NCBI RefSeq assembly: GCF_026230105.1
Contig: NC_079480.1
Location: 25,090,488-25,154,487, forward strand
DNA: 64,000 nucleotides
Direction: 5' to 3'
Source: Diorhabda sublineata
Taxonomy: Eukaryota > Arthropoda > Insecta > Coleoptera > Chrysomelidae
The translations under genes and the position numbers were made by a program. Of this stretch, positions 12,507-25,020 are shown one piece after another (the stretch's first letter is position 1; every line of letters begins with the position of its first letter). The notes under the pieces were generated by a model. It was not told where the DNA came from. It made no database searches and saw nothing but the letters and a program-made list of their open reading frames with translations.

Positions 12507-12542
12507 GCACTAGTGCAAATTATCGATAATTTGCACTAGTGC
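12507..12542. repeat. Perfect 36-bp palindrome downstream of the Crypton
   Basis: The 36 bases are a perfect inverted repeat centred on ATCGAT at 12522-12527. Each 18-base arm contains the smaller palindrome GCACTAGTGC at its outer end. It lies 50 bp after the end of the recombinase reading frame, so it may belong to the element's terminus or recombination region. No second copy of GCACTAGTGC was seen upstream of the gene. Confidence 0.85.
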
Positions 12543-14094
12543 AGTATTATCGCTGAAATTTGATCGTTGCTAGGTAAACATAAAATATTACAACTTTTTG
12601 GTTGGCTTAAATTTTTCGAAGGAAATAGTCCTTATATCCTGACGTTTTTCACATTTTGAATATGTCTCTACCATTATGTTTTTTCTGTTGTAACTGTATT
12701 TTCTACTATATTCTTCATTTCATACTTCATAAGTCCTCTATACTCATTATTAGTATGAATTTTTCTAATTATTCTTTTCTCACATAACCTCAGTTGTTCT
12801 TCATTAGTCTTATAGTTGCTATGCATTATAATTTTGACATTTTTGTTGCTTAGTAAGCAACTAAGTACTTAAAGGTATAGACTACTTCAAAGATGAGGTC
12901 ATTTCCATTTATTTGGTTATTTTCTGTTTCATTTTCAATCCTCTTCCCTGCCTCTCTTACGTTCCCTTGCGTCCATCTTTGTATAGAGTGGGGTCAAAAC
13001 CAATTCAATGTCATTTTTTCTTCCTCTTTTCCTTGTGACCACCTTTTGAGAATCGTTACTCTCATAAGAGGTTCTAACTTGGAAGGAAAAGGGTTTTTTC
13101 TCCTTGTATCTCACGGCTTTCATATTTGACGATAAAATTCACAAGGGTTGTACCATAACCTAAAACAGCTTCGGTTTTTGTAACCTCACTCGAAGAAATG
13201 ACATGACATACTGCATCAATTATGTGCGCAAAGTCGCGAGTAACTCATTGTAATAGTGACACTTGGCATCTCATGTGGAGACTTTTGGTAGTAGTTACAG
13301 TAAATTCATTAAAAATTGATGAAATACCAGCAGCTGGATCTTCTTGCTCGCGAATACATGTAGTATCGGGATTGTCAACCCTCAAAGTTGATAGAAAGAG
13401 GAAACACAATTTTCGGCTCAGTATTGTTCGAAATATATCACAATCTATCGCAAAAAGAGTTTGTTTATTGTCATCATCAAATCAATAGCGCATAAAACGT
13501 TTTTGGTTCCAACAAATGACATTCGCTTATATCATTCGAATCTTTTCATACCCAATGCTTATTTGAGTAAATTTGTAGTTGGTTCTTCAAGCATTTTTAC
13601 CTTTTCTCCGATGAGAATCAGAATTTCCACTACAATATTATGTTTTCTAGTGCGAGATGAATGACGACCTTCCATTCAGCATATAGGTTATATATAAAGG
13701 TTTTTGTCGTATCTCACGACTTTCATGTTTGAATGAATTTATAGTGAAAACGTCAAGAATACGATTCATTGAACTTTTGGCACGTTTCTAGTTCACTGTA
13801 TCAACTCCACCTTCATTGCAGTTGAAGTAGGCAATAATTTTTTGCTTTCGCGTTTATTCTAGGAATTCCGCATTTTTACTATTTTCGTTCTCTAAATTGT
13901 TCGAGGTCCTGTTTTCACAGACAGTGTCCTCTTCCCCGTTTTCTGAAACTTCAGAGGTACTGTCATGCTCGAATATCAAACGTTCACTATTGATGGCTGC
14001 CAAACAAATAACAAATAACGTGGCGTCTTGGTTGCTAGAATCCACTCAATTTTTAATAAACTACTTGTATAATTACAAATCCTGAAACAGGTAT

Positions 14095-14345
14095 GGACCT
14101 AAGGGATTCAGCTTTGGTGATGTGTCAGACAAAGCAACACCATTTCAAAATAAAGTGCTAAGGAGCATCGTTAATGCACCCTGGTACTTTTGAAATAACG
14201 ATCCTAATCGGCACCTGGAAATAGACACAGTAAGGCAGGTATCAACTGAATTTCAAACATGTAAACATCGAAACAGTTGAGCTCCTTGATAATACCAACC
14301 TAGAGAGAATAATAAAGAGAACGAAGCCTTTTTGAGTTAGTTAAT
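14095..14345 (+). pseudogene. Jockey-like LINE 3' end
   Basis: Frames joined by eye give GIQLW, VLRSIVNAPWYF, NDPNRHLEIDTVRQVSTEF, a KHRNS-like piece, VELLDNTNLER and RTKPF. This matches the C-terminal block of jockey ORF2 ('GiqLWG.a....i...Qsk.LR.ivnAPWyv.N..lh.DL.i..V...'). The piece starts inside the protein and ends near the stop, so it is a 5'-truncated insertion. The LDNTNLER motif recurs at 46660-46722, indicating that the same family inserted more than once. Confidence 0.6.
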
Positions 14346-15589
14346 TAAGTGCTTAGTTTAAAACAGCAAAGTGCGGAATTTTACATGCTAGTGATAACTA
14401 GAATAATTGTAGTTATGATAAAAGAAGGAGCTTCTACTGAGTTAGATTCCAGACATTCATAGTAATTTAGGATTGGATAAAATTATTCATTTATCGTTAT
14501 TATGATCAGATTACATAATAAGGAAACATTTCAGGTTTTCTTTTCATGACAAAAAGGAAAACTATGTCTCTTACGCCAGCTCTTACAATTTTTCTTTTTT
14601 AACATAAGTATCAATCTTCTCAGCTTCACAGAAGTTTCGCTTCTATCCATTTCGCTATTACTGTCCAGTTTTTATTATTATCAATGATAATATTCAGAAG
14701 TGAAACCTGGTGGACTTCGTAAAGACTTAATTCAACAATAGAAAATGACAGTTAAGTACTGTGTCATAGTAACTACATCTGACTAGAAGAGTTTGCCGAC
14801 GAAAATTGTCCGAAGGCGAAAAATTCATTCAGAAAATATGGATTCTAATGAAAAAAATAGTTAACAAGTATCATTTAAAGCAACATTATGGACTAATAAA
14901 GATTCATAATATCGAAAACTAGGAAAATGACTTTTCATATTTCAATATTAAATTCGCATCGCTAGTTTTTCTCAAACGACGTATGTAGTAATTAAAGTAC
15001 CTGGTTTGTTATAGCAAAAACGATACTGTGACAAGGTTTCTTCGTAAACTAGCGCACGTCTAAGAAGCAATTAACAAAACATCCAATTTTGAAAACATAA
15101 TAGAACATCAACTACTTTAATTTTCTCAATTTCACAGTTTGAACAGGAACTTTTACCTATTTAAATCACGGAAAGTTCGTTAATGTAAAGAGTTTGCCGT
15201 TAACTCGTTAACTACTGACAATGACATACAATAATTACCCTCTCATCTCCATAAAACTCGTAGTGCTTTTCTTCCCGAAGTTCAAATTCTCATCTCTAAA
15301 ATAACAGTAAAAAGGAGATGAATAATACTAATAGTTCGGGAACTGATTAAGAAATGAATGTTAATTCACGCTTAAAAACCAAATACCTGTTATTATTTAC
15401 TTTTATAATTCATTTAATTAATTAATTCCTGTAAAATATTTCACGTACAGGAGACTGAAAATTTTTGTAGTTTCAAAATCTACGAGAGTTGCTGCTTAAA
15501 TATAAAATATGGCAACACTGATTGAATATGTCAAAACTGACATTGTTGTCATAAAGTTTGACATTTGTAATGATGAACGTCTTCAAAAT

Positions 15590-16360
15590 ATTTTCGTGCG
15601 ATGATTTTTTATGACTGTCAACGTGGATTAAACCAACATTTAACTTTTGGTGGAGAAACACCATCTTAAGTTACGCTGGTTTACCGAATTACATCGTTTG
15701 CTACAGTATAAATTTCCTGAAAGTCATCAAAATTGGCTATTGTGCCACGTCGATGCTGTGTCTAAACTGATATTACAAGATCTTCATGTGGCATACCATG
15801 AGATTGAGGCATACTTGGGTATTAATTCCACTCGGTGGTGCTCCAAAATACGTCTATAAAATGGTGGATATGCATATTAACTCAAAACAAAATAAAACAA
15901 CCATCGTTTTAAGTCAAATCCAACAAAAGTTATTCACGCACGAAGCACTTCGAAGCAAATGCTCGCCTGTTCTTTTTTTGGAATAACTGTATTTTTCTCC
16001 ATTATTAGAACAACGTAAAACGTTAAATTCTAAATGGTACAGTAGTATTTATTTACCAAAAAAAATCAAGGAAACCAATCTCAGAAGACGAATCTTTCTC
16101 CAATACCACAATGCGAGCTCTCACACCTCAGCTCAAACAAAAACGTTTTCGAATAGTCAAAACATCGAATTGAGGGTTCAACCGCCATGCAACACACAAT
16201 GATTTTTCCTTATTCCCGCATATGAAAAATAAATTGGAAGTTCAACGTTTTTCTACATCTAAAAAATCACATGTTTTGGAGTTACTTCAATCGGAACGTA
16301 AAAAAATATTGTGATGATCTTAGTGATGATCTCAATAGAGAATATTTTGAAAAACAAACA
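15590..16360 (+). pseudogene. Mariner transposase fossil (mauritiana-like)
   Basis: Order-preserving fragments of a mariner transposase over several frames: RAMIFYDCQRGLNQHLTFGG (N-terminal helix-turn-helix), KLILQDLHVAYHEIEAYLGI (second helix-turn-helix), HVYKMV, LRSKCSPVLFLE (near 'ArsrSkqmVa.FFg'), ALTPQLKQKRF and ENIELRVQPPCN-like (near the second catalytic block), FPHMKNKLEVQRFST, HVLELLQSERKK and finally DDLNREYFEKQ. Mariner transposases use a DD34D triad. Here the 'TGDESW' aspartate has been lost in a deletion between the helix-turn-helix region and HVYKMV. No terminal repeats were identified. This is an old, inactive copy. Confidence 0.65.
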
Positions 16361-17551
16361 CGCCATATCCAATCTCAAAACTTGAGTAGCAACCCTCGTA
16401 ATTACTATAATTTTTCCAAGCTATAATGACGTTAATGTATAAATCCAATTGATTGCATATCACATTGAATAATTCGAGAAACTTCACTAAATGTTTATAC
16501 GATTGATTAAGCCGAAACTTGCTTCTCTTCTCTTCATACTTTATTCAATATAAAAAAATTAGTTTAAGCAAATTAGGCAAAGTAAACTAGTTGAATTCAT
16601 AGGAACGAGATACTTCTATCCTTGTTGAAAAGAGGCTATGGAAAACGTCCTTTCATACACTGTACGTAATGGAATTAACCATTAGAGCGTTGTTGAAATT
16701 TGCCGCGTAAAAAGAAACATGAATTGCATAATAATGTGGAAAATTGGAGTGCGAGCGCTGGAGGAATTACAGCTTCGCTTACTTCTTGTTCCTTTATGTT
16801 GAAGAGATTTATTTGGTGTGTGTTAAAATAGTACAATTAGTTAATCTAAGAAAAGATTCTATATAAATAATAGCGAACCATTCAATCCGAAATAGAAAAT
16901 GAGTTACAGATGAACAGATTAATTGCCATATAATCATCGAAAAAAGGTCGAGATATTTATTCTGAATAACAACAAATGATATATACCCCGTATGAAACGA
17001 ATAGAAGCTCAAAGGCATTCGAAATTGGTTGTGGTGTGACCTGAGAGTTGATACTATATCACAGTGATTTCTTGGTTTTACTGAAGCTGTTAAACTTCTT
17101 CATAGATGAGTTATTTGAGCTTCAAGCTCAAATTGTGAAATGATTCATGAAACAACCTGATATACTAGCCATCTAAGATGTCATTCATTGTACTCTGACA
17201 TTGTTTGTCAGTTTTCAAGACTATAAAAGCATCTCTTTAATTATGTTCTATGTTAATTTGAAATAATTCAACGTTATATGTCTTTTGTAGAAATGGCTTC
17301 CTGCTTTGACTAGATTTTTATAGTTCGACGACGATATAATAATGTAGAGGAGATAATAGTCACTAAGGGATTAGTTCTAACAACTTTTAGATATATCTTC
17401 CAGAATTTAGTTCTATAACCAAATTTCTAATGGAATATGGCGACTCGGTGGATAATTTCTATTTAATACTACACAAAATGATCAAAATGAAAAACGTTAG
17501 CTGCTAAAGAATAAGTGTATGTGATGAATCAATATATTTTTTTCTTTTCAG

Positions 17552-17929
17552 AGTCGTTACCAACGAGTACGGCCGAGCATTCGGCGAGCGCTACAACAGC
17601 TCACAGTTCCATCCAACATCAACAGCCTTCACAGCAGCAGCAACAGCAGCAGCCACAAACGCAGTGGCCTCCGTTGCCGTTACTCGAACAAACCGAATTG
17701 GACACCGTACATACAGCAACGATTCCACCTTACCAATTTTGGAACAGCGAATTTCGAAATAAACAACCCGCTTTTATAAATTTTAATTTCACGTTACCGT
17801 GGGGTGCGAATTTCGCAGTTTACGGCAGAAGGAACGTTGCTCCTAGTGTAACGCAATACGATTTCGTGGAATTCGTCAAAGGAGGAAGGGTTGACCATAG
17901 ATTGCGGAGGAAACGAGATATAAACGGAG
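17552..17929 (+). CDS. Ten-m: Teneurin exon: ectodomain with polyQ tract and furin-like site
   Basis: This 378-nt exon (126 residues, phase 1-to-1) continues the juxtamembrane ectodomain. Residues 1-27 are Ser/Thr/Ala-rich, and a CAG-encoded glutamine tract (QQQQQQQ) lies near residues 28-34. Next comes the conserved block FWNSEFRNKQPAF, INFNFTLPWGANFAVYGRRN and VAPSVTQYDFVEFVKGGR, familiar from insect Ten-m. Near the end, RLRRKRD (RRKR at residues 119-122) matches the furin consensus R-X-K/R-R. Teneurins are known to be cleaved near the membrane, so this site could release the ectodomain. NFT at residues 79-81 is a possible N-glycosylation site. The acceptor is TTTTCAG and the donor is GGAG|GTGAGT. 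The even length would allow in-frame skipping. Confidence 0.9.
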
Positions 17930-18789
17930 GTGAGTTGGATAATTGTTTCATTAGAAAATTCTTTTGTAGCTTTGCAACAAATAATCAAATTGAACCATAA
18001 ATCGAGCGGCATAAAAAAACTTCAACTGAAGTTAACAACTAAACTTCAGCTCTACTTATTCATATATTGAGAAGTTTCAGTTCTCAGAAGAACGTTCAGT
18101 GGCCATAATATGATCAAAGAATAATGTTCTTTGTAAGATCATATAATACAATCATTTCCTACAACTTTCTCTTCATCCTAATCCGAATTTTTAGCTGATG
18201 TTCCACATTTTTAAAAGTTATTTCTGTTGTTCTTAGTTGTATCACTTTTTTCTTATCATCCTTCTTACATTGACAAATTAGATTGAACACATTTTCCCAT
18301 ATCTACCGAAATTATTTCTTCGACTTCCATTAGATCACTCCATTTCCTGTTCCTCCATAATTCCATCATTGGAACTGAGTGCTCGCATCATTGGTATGAC
18401 GACCTGCATTCAATCAGCTTTTCTATCGCGAGAGTAAATGCCTAAATAAAGCGAAAGTTCCCCCTAATTAAGAGAAATTGCTCTAAAAAAAACTTCATAA
18501 ATTCATTCATGGAACATTACATGTAGTGGAAATAATTTCCTTTTGTATAACATTTTCGTAACATAGAAAACATGCTGTTGCAATAATTTCCACGATCTTC
18601 AATATCCATATAACTGGATGTGTGTGATAAAAGTTCACACCAAAGAAGAGGCGAACAGAGAAAAATCATACCAAAGTTATTGACACATGATATGAAACCT
18701 CAACCAAGGAAATAAAGACTTACCATTTTATTTCGCGGATAGATATCTGCATTAAGCGCCCCCATGAAGAAGTAGCTCACACATAAGTT

Positions 18790-19075
18790 CTTTGTAGACG
18801 GATGCTTCAGGAACTAACTTCATGGTTTCAAACATCAAAATTTCTTGGAGGACTTAGATTTAAGGAAGCTAACGAAAGTTCAGATACGTCTTGTATAGTT
18901 CTTCGTATCTGGCAATCCACAAATATAGGAAAAGTTAGGGCAGGAAGTATGGTGGAAGTAATAATGTCATCAGAGAACGCCTGGATAGCAGCGAGAATAT
19001 TTTTCGGCAGAGGTTCTGAAAGAACTTCGTATTGAAGAAGAATAAGGAGAACAAGAAGAAGAAGAAATATGATAT
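18790..19075 (+). pseudogene. R1-like LINE, C-terminal remnant
   Basis: The plus strand reads SSDTSCIVLRIWQS, then VEVIMSSENAWIAA and, in another frame, KELRIEEEQ. This order resembles the end of R1-clade ORF2 ('eDt.eHvlf.C.rW ... v..Ml.seeaWn.v..f...vl.eLr..Er'). The usual cysteine-histidine motif is badly eroded. Only about 90 codons remain, so the call is tentative. A clearer R1-type element is present at 41.4-42.6 kb. Confidence 0.4.
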
Positions 19076-20476
19076 AGCATTGTTTTCACAGGGTACACAG
19101 ATACCATAAGCGGAGAAGGAGATCTTTTAGTCAGTATTGAAAAATATTCCGGATATGCCAAGCAAAACACAAAGTCTTGCCGATACACGAAAGTAGTTGT
19201 CACCGAATATCAACTCAAAAAACAAACAATAGGGCAAAGCGAACTCTCCAAGAATGCTCCAATTAAAGAACGATTCATTTCGGGAAGAAATTCTCACCTA
19301 ACCTTCCTCATCTTATCAGATGTAGTTATCTGTCGTCTTTGTTGCACGCTCTTCTTCATCCTATGAGTTCATAGGTGATTTTCTTCATATCTTGAAGATT
19401 GTGCCATCTTCTTGTTGGGTATACGTTGTTACTCGAGATCCTACTTATCTTCAAAAGTTTTAATGCCCTTTAATAGATGAATGATGTTGTGGTGGAGATA
19501 TTTTCTTGGTATTTAATACCTGGTGTATTCTTCCATATACTATTCCTTCATCTCACTCTCATGAATGCTGGGGAGGCTTATTAGCTCCTCCTATCGTCTT
19601 CTATTGGTGTATTCTACAATACCTCGTCCTGTCTTATGGTCCAGCTGTCGGCGGATCTGGTGAAAGTGCTATATATAACACGGGACGTTGGACAGATTTT
19701 CTGAACTTATAACTTCTTGTGATCACTTTCAGCAGTGCATCTTTACTATTTGTAACTTTGCAGCTCTTTTCTACGCCTAGTATACTTAGCGTAGTATTTC
19801 CAGGCTCACGTCAGCTTCCTCAACTAAATGTTGGATTGCATCCTTAGCCCTCCTAATATTCTTCCGGCAAAATATTTCGAACTTTATTCTGAAGGCTCCG
19901 TAGATCTGGTGGTTACTTATGTACCTTGGGACGTGGAGTGCTAGATTCAGACTAATTTTCTAGGCTCATCATTCACTACGATGAATTTTTTAAGTGTCTA
20001 ACGAAGCTGACATGGAGCTTGGCATTCAGTTGCAGTTTTTATAATCTTTCGATGTATCTATAATTATATTCCATTGAGGAGAATGGTCAAAACTAAAAAT
20101 CAAAATGTTGGTTGAATGATCTCTATTCAAGATCTACTTTTATAAATAACTTGTCTCTTTTTCCTATTATTCCATTATAATAACATAACAGCCTCATTTG
20201 AATTCAAAGAAACATTGGAAAGAGATACGTTTCTCGTTATAACTTCTTGTGATACAATTGAGCAAAAGGTATCATTTAAATTCAGTATGAGCAGTAATAT
20301 CAAATAGGGTAAACATTCTTTCAAACAATGTGATATTAAATTACTGAGTTAGGAAGAATTAGTTTCCACATGAAACTTCGACAAGAACAACAATCGAATC
20401 AAATTTTAGACTGGGAAATGTTACAAATAGCCTGCAGTAGTACAGGAAAGTTTTCCTTTACAAACAGCTTTGTGCC

Positions 20477-20552
20477 AGTGTGTATGTGTGTGTGTTTGTG
20501 TGTGTCTGTGTGTGTGAGTGAGTATCTGTATGCCTATGTGTATGTGAGTGTG
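20477..20552. repeat. Imperfect TG-rich microsatellite
   Basis: A run of (TG)n interspersed with TA, TT, TC and GA dinucleotides, for example TGTGTGTGTTTGTGTGTGTC. No coding role is apparent, although one frame stays open through it because of the repeat composition. Confidence 0.85.
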
Positions 20553-20759
20553 CGTGAACTCTCTCTCGTATCATAGCAGAGACGCATTTAGGACTCGCAA
20601 TCGGACTGATTCAGTTTATTCATACTTCACCAAATACTATACTTTTTTTTCATGTTTCCTGTACAGCATATTTTATCTCTAGTTCGTCACTTCAGTTTAG
20701 ATCCTTTACTATACTGAAGTGACACTCCAATATTTGTATATACATGTTTTTTTTATCAT

Positions 20760-21320
20760 TTATCAAATTTGAACATCTTCTTTTCTTGTAGCACCTTCAA
20801 CTTTGGCTATCTTCTTGATCAATTTTGTTGAATTGATATCTATATTATATTGAATAATTATTTCAATTTCTTATATTTGGTAGTCATTATATTTGCGACT
20901 TGAATGTGATATTTGACACTTGTCTTGATGATATGATGAGAACACAAAGCAATATAAGAGAATAGAAAACATTCTCGACAATGCAAAGGAAATGGCAGCC
21001 CAAGTATCAACAATCAAATTTGAATGATGATGATATTATAAGAGCACAAAGCAATATAAGAGGATAGAAAACATTCTGGACAATGCAAAGGAAATGATAG
21101 CCAAAATATCAACTGCAAAATTTGATTATCTTCTTCTTCTCTCTGTGCCGTACCTTTCTCCAACCGTGGGCTATTTCCGTGACCAATTTCGTTGGATTGG
21201 CTTTGTTCAATTGGTATATATCTGTCGGTACTTGGAATACTAATTTCCAATATTTGGTAGTCACTATAGGTTTTTGCGACTTGAGAATGTGATATTTGAT
21301 GCCTGTCTTGATGATATGAT
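20760..21320. repeat. Nested local duplication
   Basis: Two levels of duplication are visible. A block with 'gacttg...aatgtgatatttga' and 'cttgtcttgatgatatgatga' occurs near 20880-20940 and again near 21240-21315, preceded in both places by related 'atatttggtagtca' text. Between them, a unit of about 102 bp starting 'gcacaaagcaatataaga' (GAACACAAAGC in the first copy) occurs at about 20940 and 21042. Both pairs are in direct orientation. No ORF explains them. Confidence 0.7.
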
Positions 21321-23489
21321 GAATATGATGAGTAAGACTGAAATGTGAACGATAGGAACTAGGAACTTAGAATGTACTGATATGAGCTAAACAACATGGG
21401 TAGGAAGTTAATGTCGATAAAAACAAAAGAATCATTAGACATACCAAAAGATGGTATTAGAGCTGCAGCTGATAGTCTGAAGAAGAGCTCAGAATAGAGA
21501 TATATATTGGGAATTAATTAATAGATTCCCAACTTTTTCTTATCTTCAATATCTTTTATCTAACAATCAAACAATAATACCTTGAAACCTTCGACAAATG
21601 CGTAAGACAAAAGCAACATATCTAGTCCCAATACAGTATTTGTCAAGTAAGTGATGTGGAACAAAATATTTATTATATTTATCTCAGTCCGGTCCTGTTA
21701 TACTTCTTTCTTTCTTTGAATAGGCGACGCGACCCTTCACCCCGTGGCCTTTTCCAAACTTTACAAAGTCATACCAAGTGATGGCTTTTCTGTAAATTGA
21801 TGGATGGCGTAGATTTTACGAACATGGCATTTTACGACCTTCCTCAGCTATTAAAGGAATTAAATTTCTGCAGTGCTAGAATTTTGATGCGTCTTTTGAA
21901 ACGACTATTGTTTGGTTAATTGCTGATAGCTAACTTTCGGAATTCCATCTGTTTCTCAAAACTACTTTGATACAATTTTTAAATGCAACGAGAAATCAAT
22001 CAGGCATAAAATGTGTTATTTAATGGAAATACTGAAGGTTTTTTTGGTCGATTGTGTTGAAATATTTGGAGTTAACCCTTTATTCTTAAATATAATTACT
22101 TTGAAAGTAACAAGAGAAAAAGTTATTCAATACTCTAGTACTTGATATCTTTTAAATCCACTCTGTATATTTAGATGAACCCCGAAACTAGAAAAGGAAG
22201 AAGGGAAGTATATTTACACAGTTACTGTTCGAAACATTGAAAGAATGAGATGTGTGCTCGAAAAAGATCTAGATTACGACTATCAAGTGATAGATATGAC
22301 CATTCAAGTTTTTCTTTGATAATATTCACTTCCGTGTAGGTAAAAACATCGACTCATTTAATATTTTCAATTAACGAAGAAAGTAGATCAGGCAATTCAA
22401 GTTCTAGTATGGCTGAATTTGATTGTTTTGAATTCATTAATGATTCCAGCTTATTTTAAATTCACTAAAGTGTCTTTATTATCTAGATGAATATCTGTTT
22501 CACACCTAACCTAACCACTTACATCGTATATGGTGTCTGAATAATCTAAGAGTTGACCCCAACGGAAAGTCATGGTGGTTTGATGGGTGACAGTTGGTGT
22601 GACCAAACAACTTGATGAACGTTAAGTTGGAGATATAAAATACTTCGAACATTAAGGTCTTCTTTTTATATGATTATTTGATGAACAAGTGAACATTAAA
22701 AACCAAATTTATTTGTGAGACACCCTCTATATATTCCGAAATATCCAATTGCTTAAATGAGTGTACAGTAATTTAACAATAAAAAAAGTGGATAATCAAT
22801 TAATTCGCTATTTAATACGAGATAGAAATAAATTTTATGAAATTTCATCAAATTTATATCATTATAGATCTGATATGGCAAATTAAAACGAACCCACCAT
22901 CTAATACGGATTGAAAGACATTATAAAATCGGGTGAATTATCGATACTAACGATTTGAAGGAAATTTAAAGCGATATTGTTAAGAAAAAAAATACAATTT
23001 GCTTTCAAATTCTAACCGAATCCACTGGGAATGATACAATCATTTCCTTTTTCATTAGGATTAAAACTCTGTTACTCCAATAACAGTAGGGAGAGAAAAA
23101 CGCTGACTGTCGAGAGAACAGGAAGATGATCTTTCTTCGTCTTTCCCTGTCGAAAATGTACCTTGATCCTGCCTCGATTATTATACCCTTGTGTAGCTAA
23201 CAAAGCAACATTGTCTCGCAATTTCCGACTAATTATAGTCGAAATTCACAATAAATTTTGAAATAGTAAACTTGTTCAAATCAGGGTGCTGTCAAGAGAT
23301 GATAAATGATATGTAGTCAAAGAAGTGACAAGGATAATATTTCCGAAAGACGATAATCTACGAATTTATATCCTGTTTTGCAAATTTACCATCATGTAAA
23401 GATATCTTGCTGTAAATTAGGTCATAGAAAACGAACCGTGGGGGATAAAAACCAAAAATTTGTATTTCAACATTTTCCTACTGATTGTA

Positions 23490-24330
23490 ACGCTCTTCCG
23501 TCGCTACGTGACGGTTAGACGCCAAAGCTCAGGTATCAGAATGCTTCGGGCGCCATTTTTTTAACGTGGTGTGCTCCACTTACTCCGAGCAGCGTCAGTG
23601 GAGAAAAGAAAATAGTCCAGGAGTCAGAATAGTGATAACGGAAACGCTAAAGCCAGTTGAACAGATTTAACTTGCCCTCCTGGATTGGTAACTTGGGTAT
23701 TTCCTGCTAGTGTTACTTACGAAACTTCTGACACACGGAGTCGTATAAGAAAACTTCACAATTGTTAAACATAACTCCCTTTATTGTAAACTAGAATAAA
23801 ACTAAACGGTGAGACAAAGCGAAAGAAAATTACCACTTTTATCAATTCCGGTAACGACTTTTCGAAATGCTTTCCTACTCGATTGCCTGAAGGAACTAAC
23901 ACAACTACTGGAGTGTAAATACTCAGCGCATCGAGTACCAGTTTCCATACCCTTGGTATAATCGGTTGGCTGAATGCCCTAACACGAGCTCCACTGAAAT
24001 GTGAATACTCAGCGTCCTCAATAGCAGTTTCGTGACTCCTATTGGAGTATCAATACTCAGCTACTCCAGTGGCAGTTTCTTCACTATCGGTAAAATCGGT
24101 TGACTGAATGCCCTAAAACGAACCCTACTAAGATGTGAATACTCAGCGTCCTCAATGGCAGGTTTCGTGATTTCTCCTGGAGTGTGAATAATCAGCTCCT
24201 CTATTAGCAATTTTCTTACCCTCGCTATGATCGATTGGCTGAAGGTCCTATCACGACCGCCACCTAGATGTGGATACTCAGAACTCTCATTGGCAGGTTA
24301 CACGAAACCCAAGGCTCGGCGGTTGAGATC
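23490..24330. repeat. Unclassified repeat with a 135-bp tandem array
   Basis: From about 23905 to 24300 a composite unit of about 134-135 bp is repeated, with starts (TGGAGT) at 23909, 24043 and 24178. Each unit has two related half-units containing GAATACTCAG- or AATACTCAGC-type boxes and a 'ggttggctgaatgccctaa' box. The third unit is more diverged. The preceding 400 bp, from TGTAACGCTCTTCCGTCGC near 23487, is more GC-rich than its surroundings and may be part of the same element. No coding sequence is recognised. Confidence 0.65.
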
Positions 24331-24597
24331 AGCAATCCCATAAATGCTAAACACAAACTTACCTCGGATTTTAACCTGATCGGTCAGGTGCGTTCTTCGA
24401 AGGTTGTTGCAGAAACTAATGCTGCTTTTTACCTAAAGTTTCGGGTCTTGTCTTCGCTGTAGATTTTATAGTAAATGGACTGCTGGTTCTTCGAGAACTG
24501 GCTTTTCTCTTCCATATATTAAGACGGCTACTGGTGTCTCCCATTACACAATCAATTAATTAGATATACTCATTTGACGAAAAATATTTGGTTGCAG

Positions 24598-24956
24598 ATT
24601 CTTCAGACTCGTCGTCAGATTTGAAACTCACCTACGACTATAGGACGACTCACAAGTCTGACGTATTGGACTCAATTTCGAGCTCCTATGAAGGTACCAA
24701 AAAAATTCTAGCGGATTCCGAACCTCGAGGTCCTTTTTATATACCTCACAGTATAAAAATTGATTTTGAAGGACCATTACCTGATGATCATTATCGAAAC
24801 GAGTTCAGTACGGATTTACCTCATCCTACTTTGGACATTGGAATCGAACGGGACGAACTGGATCACGTGATTGCGAAAAGGGAAACGGAAATTGAACCGA
24901 TGATGGTTAATGTTAGTTTGCTGCATTATCTAGATACTGGAAGATGGTTTTTATCG
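24598..24956 (+). CDS. Ten-m: Teneurin exon: acidic ectodomain segment before the EGF array
   Basis: This 359-nt exon (phase 1 in, phase 0 out) encodes about 119 residues of ectodomain between the furin-like site and the first EGF repeat. It begins DSSDSSSDLKLTYDYR, is rich in Asp, Glu and Ser, and ends with the conserved MMVNVSLLHYLDTGRWFLS. NVS is a possible N-glycosylation site. The acceptor is GGTTGCAG and the donor is ATCG|GTAAGT. It joins in frame to VYNDELQPH of the next exon. A transposon sits only 64 bp downstream of the donor without disturbing it. Confidence 0.9.
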
Positions 24957-25020
24957 GTAAGTGAATTGATTTTCATTAAAGTTTATATTGAGGTCACTTA
25001 ACAAATACTTTGTGTTATTT

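Larger units (their letters stand above)
9115..17551 (+). other. Teneurin intron, 8.4 kb
   Basis: The donor is GTAAGTTT and the acceptor is TTTCTTTTCAG. It contains a jockey-like RT relic, the Crypton element, a jockey tail and a mariner fossil, all annotated separately. I see nothing recognisable in 10.05-11.15 kb, 12.55-14.05 kb, 14.35-15.55 kb or 16.4-17.5 kb. Those stretches are AT-rich, with only short random-looking open frames. Confidence 0.75.
17930..24597 (+). other. Teneurin intron, 6.7 kb
   Basis: The donor is GTGAGTTG and the acceptor is TTGGTTGCAG. It holds an R1-like tail, a TG microsatellite, a local duplication near 20.8-21.3 kb and a 135-bp tandem repeat, all listed separately. 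I see nothing recognisable in 18.0-18.75 kb, 19.1-20.4 kb or 21.35-23.45 kb. Confidence 0.7.

Noticed and set aside
17794..18012. Minus-strand open frame overlapping the polyQ exon
   Set aside because: Antisense to a well-supported teneurin exon.
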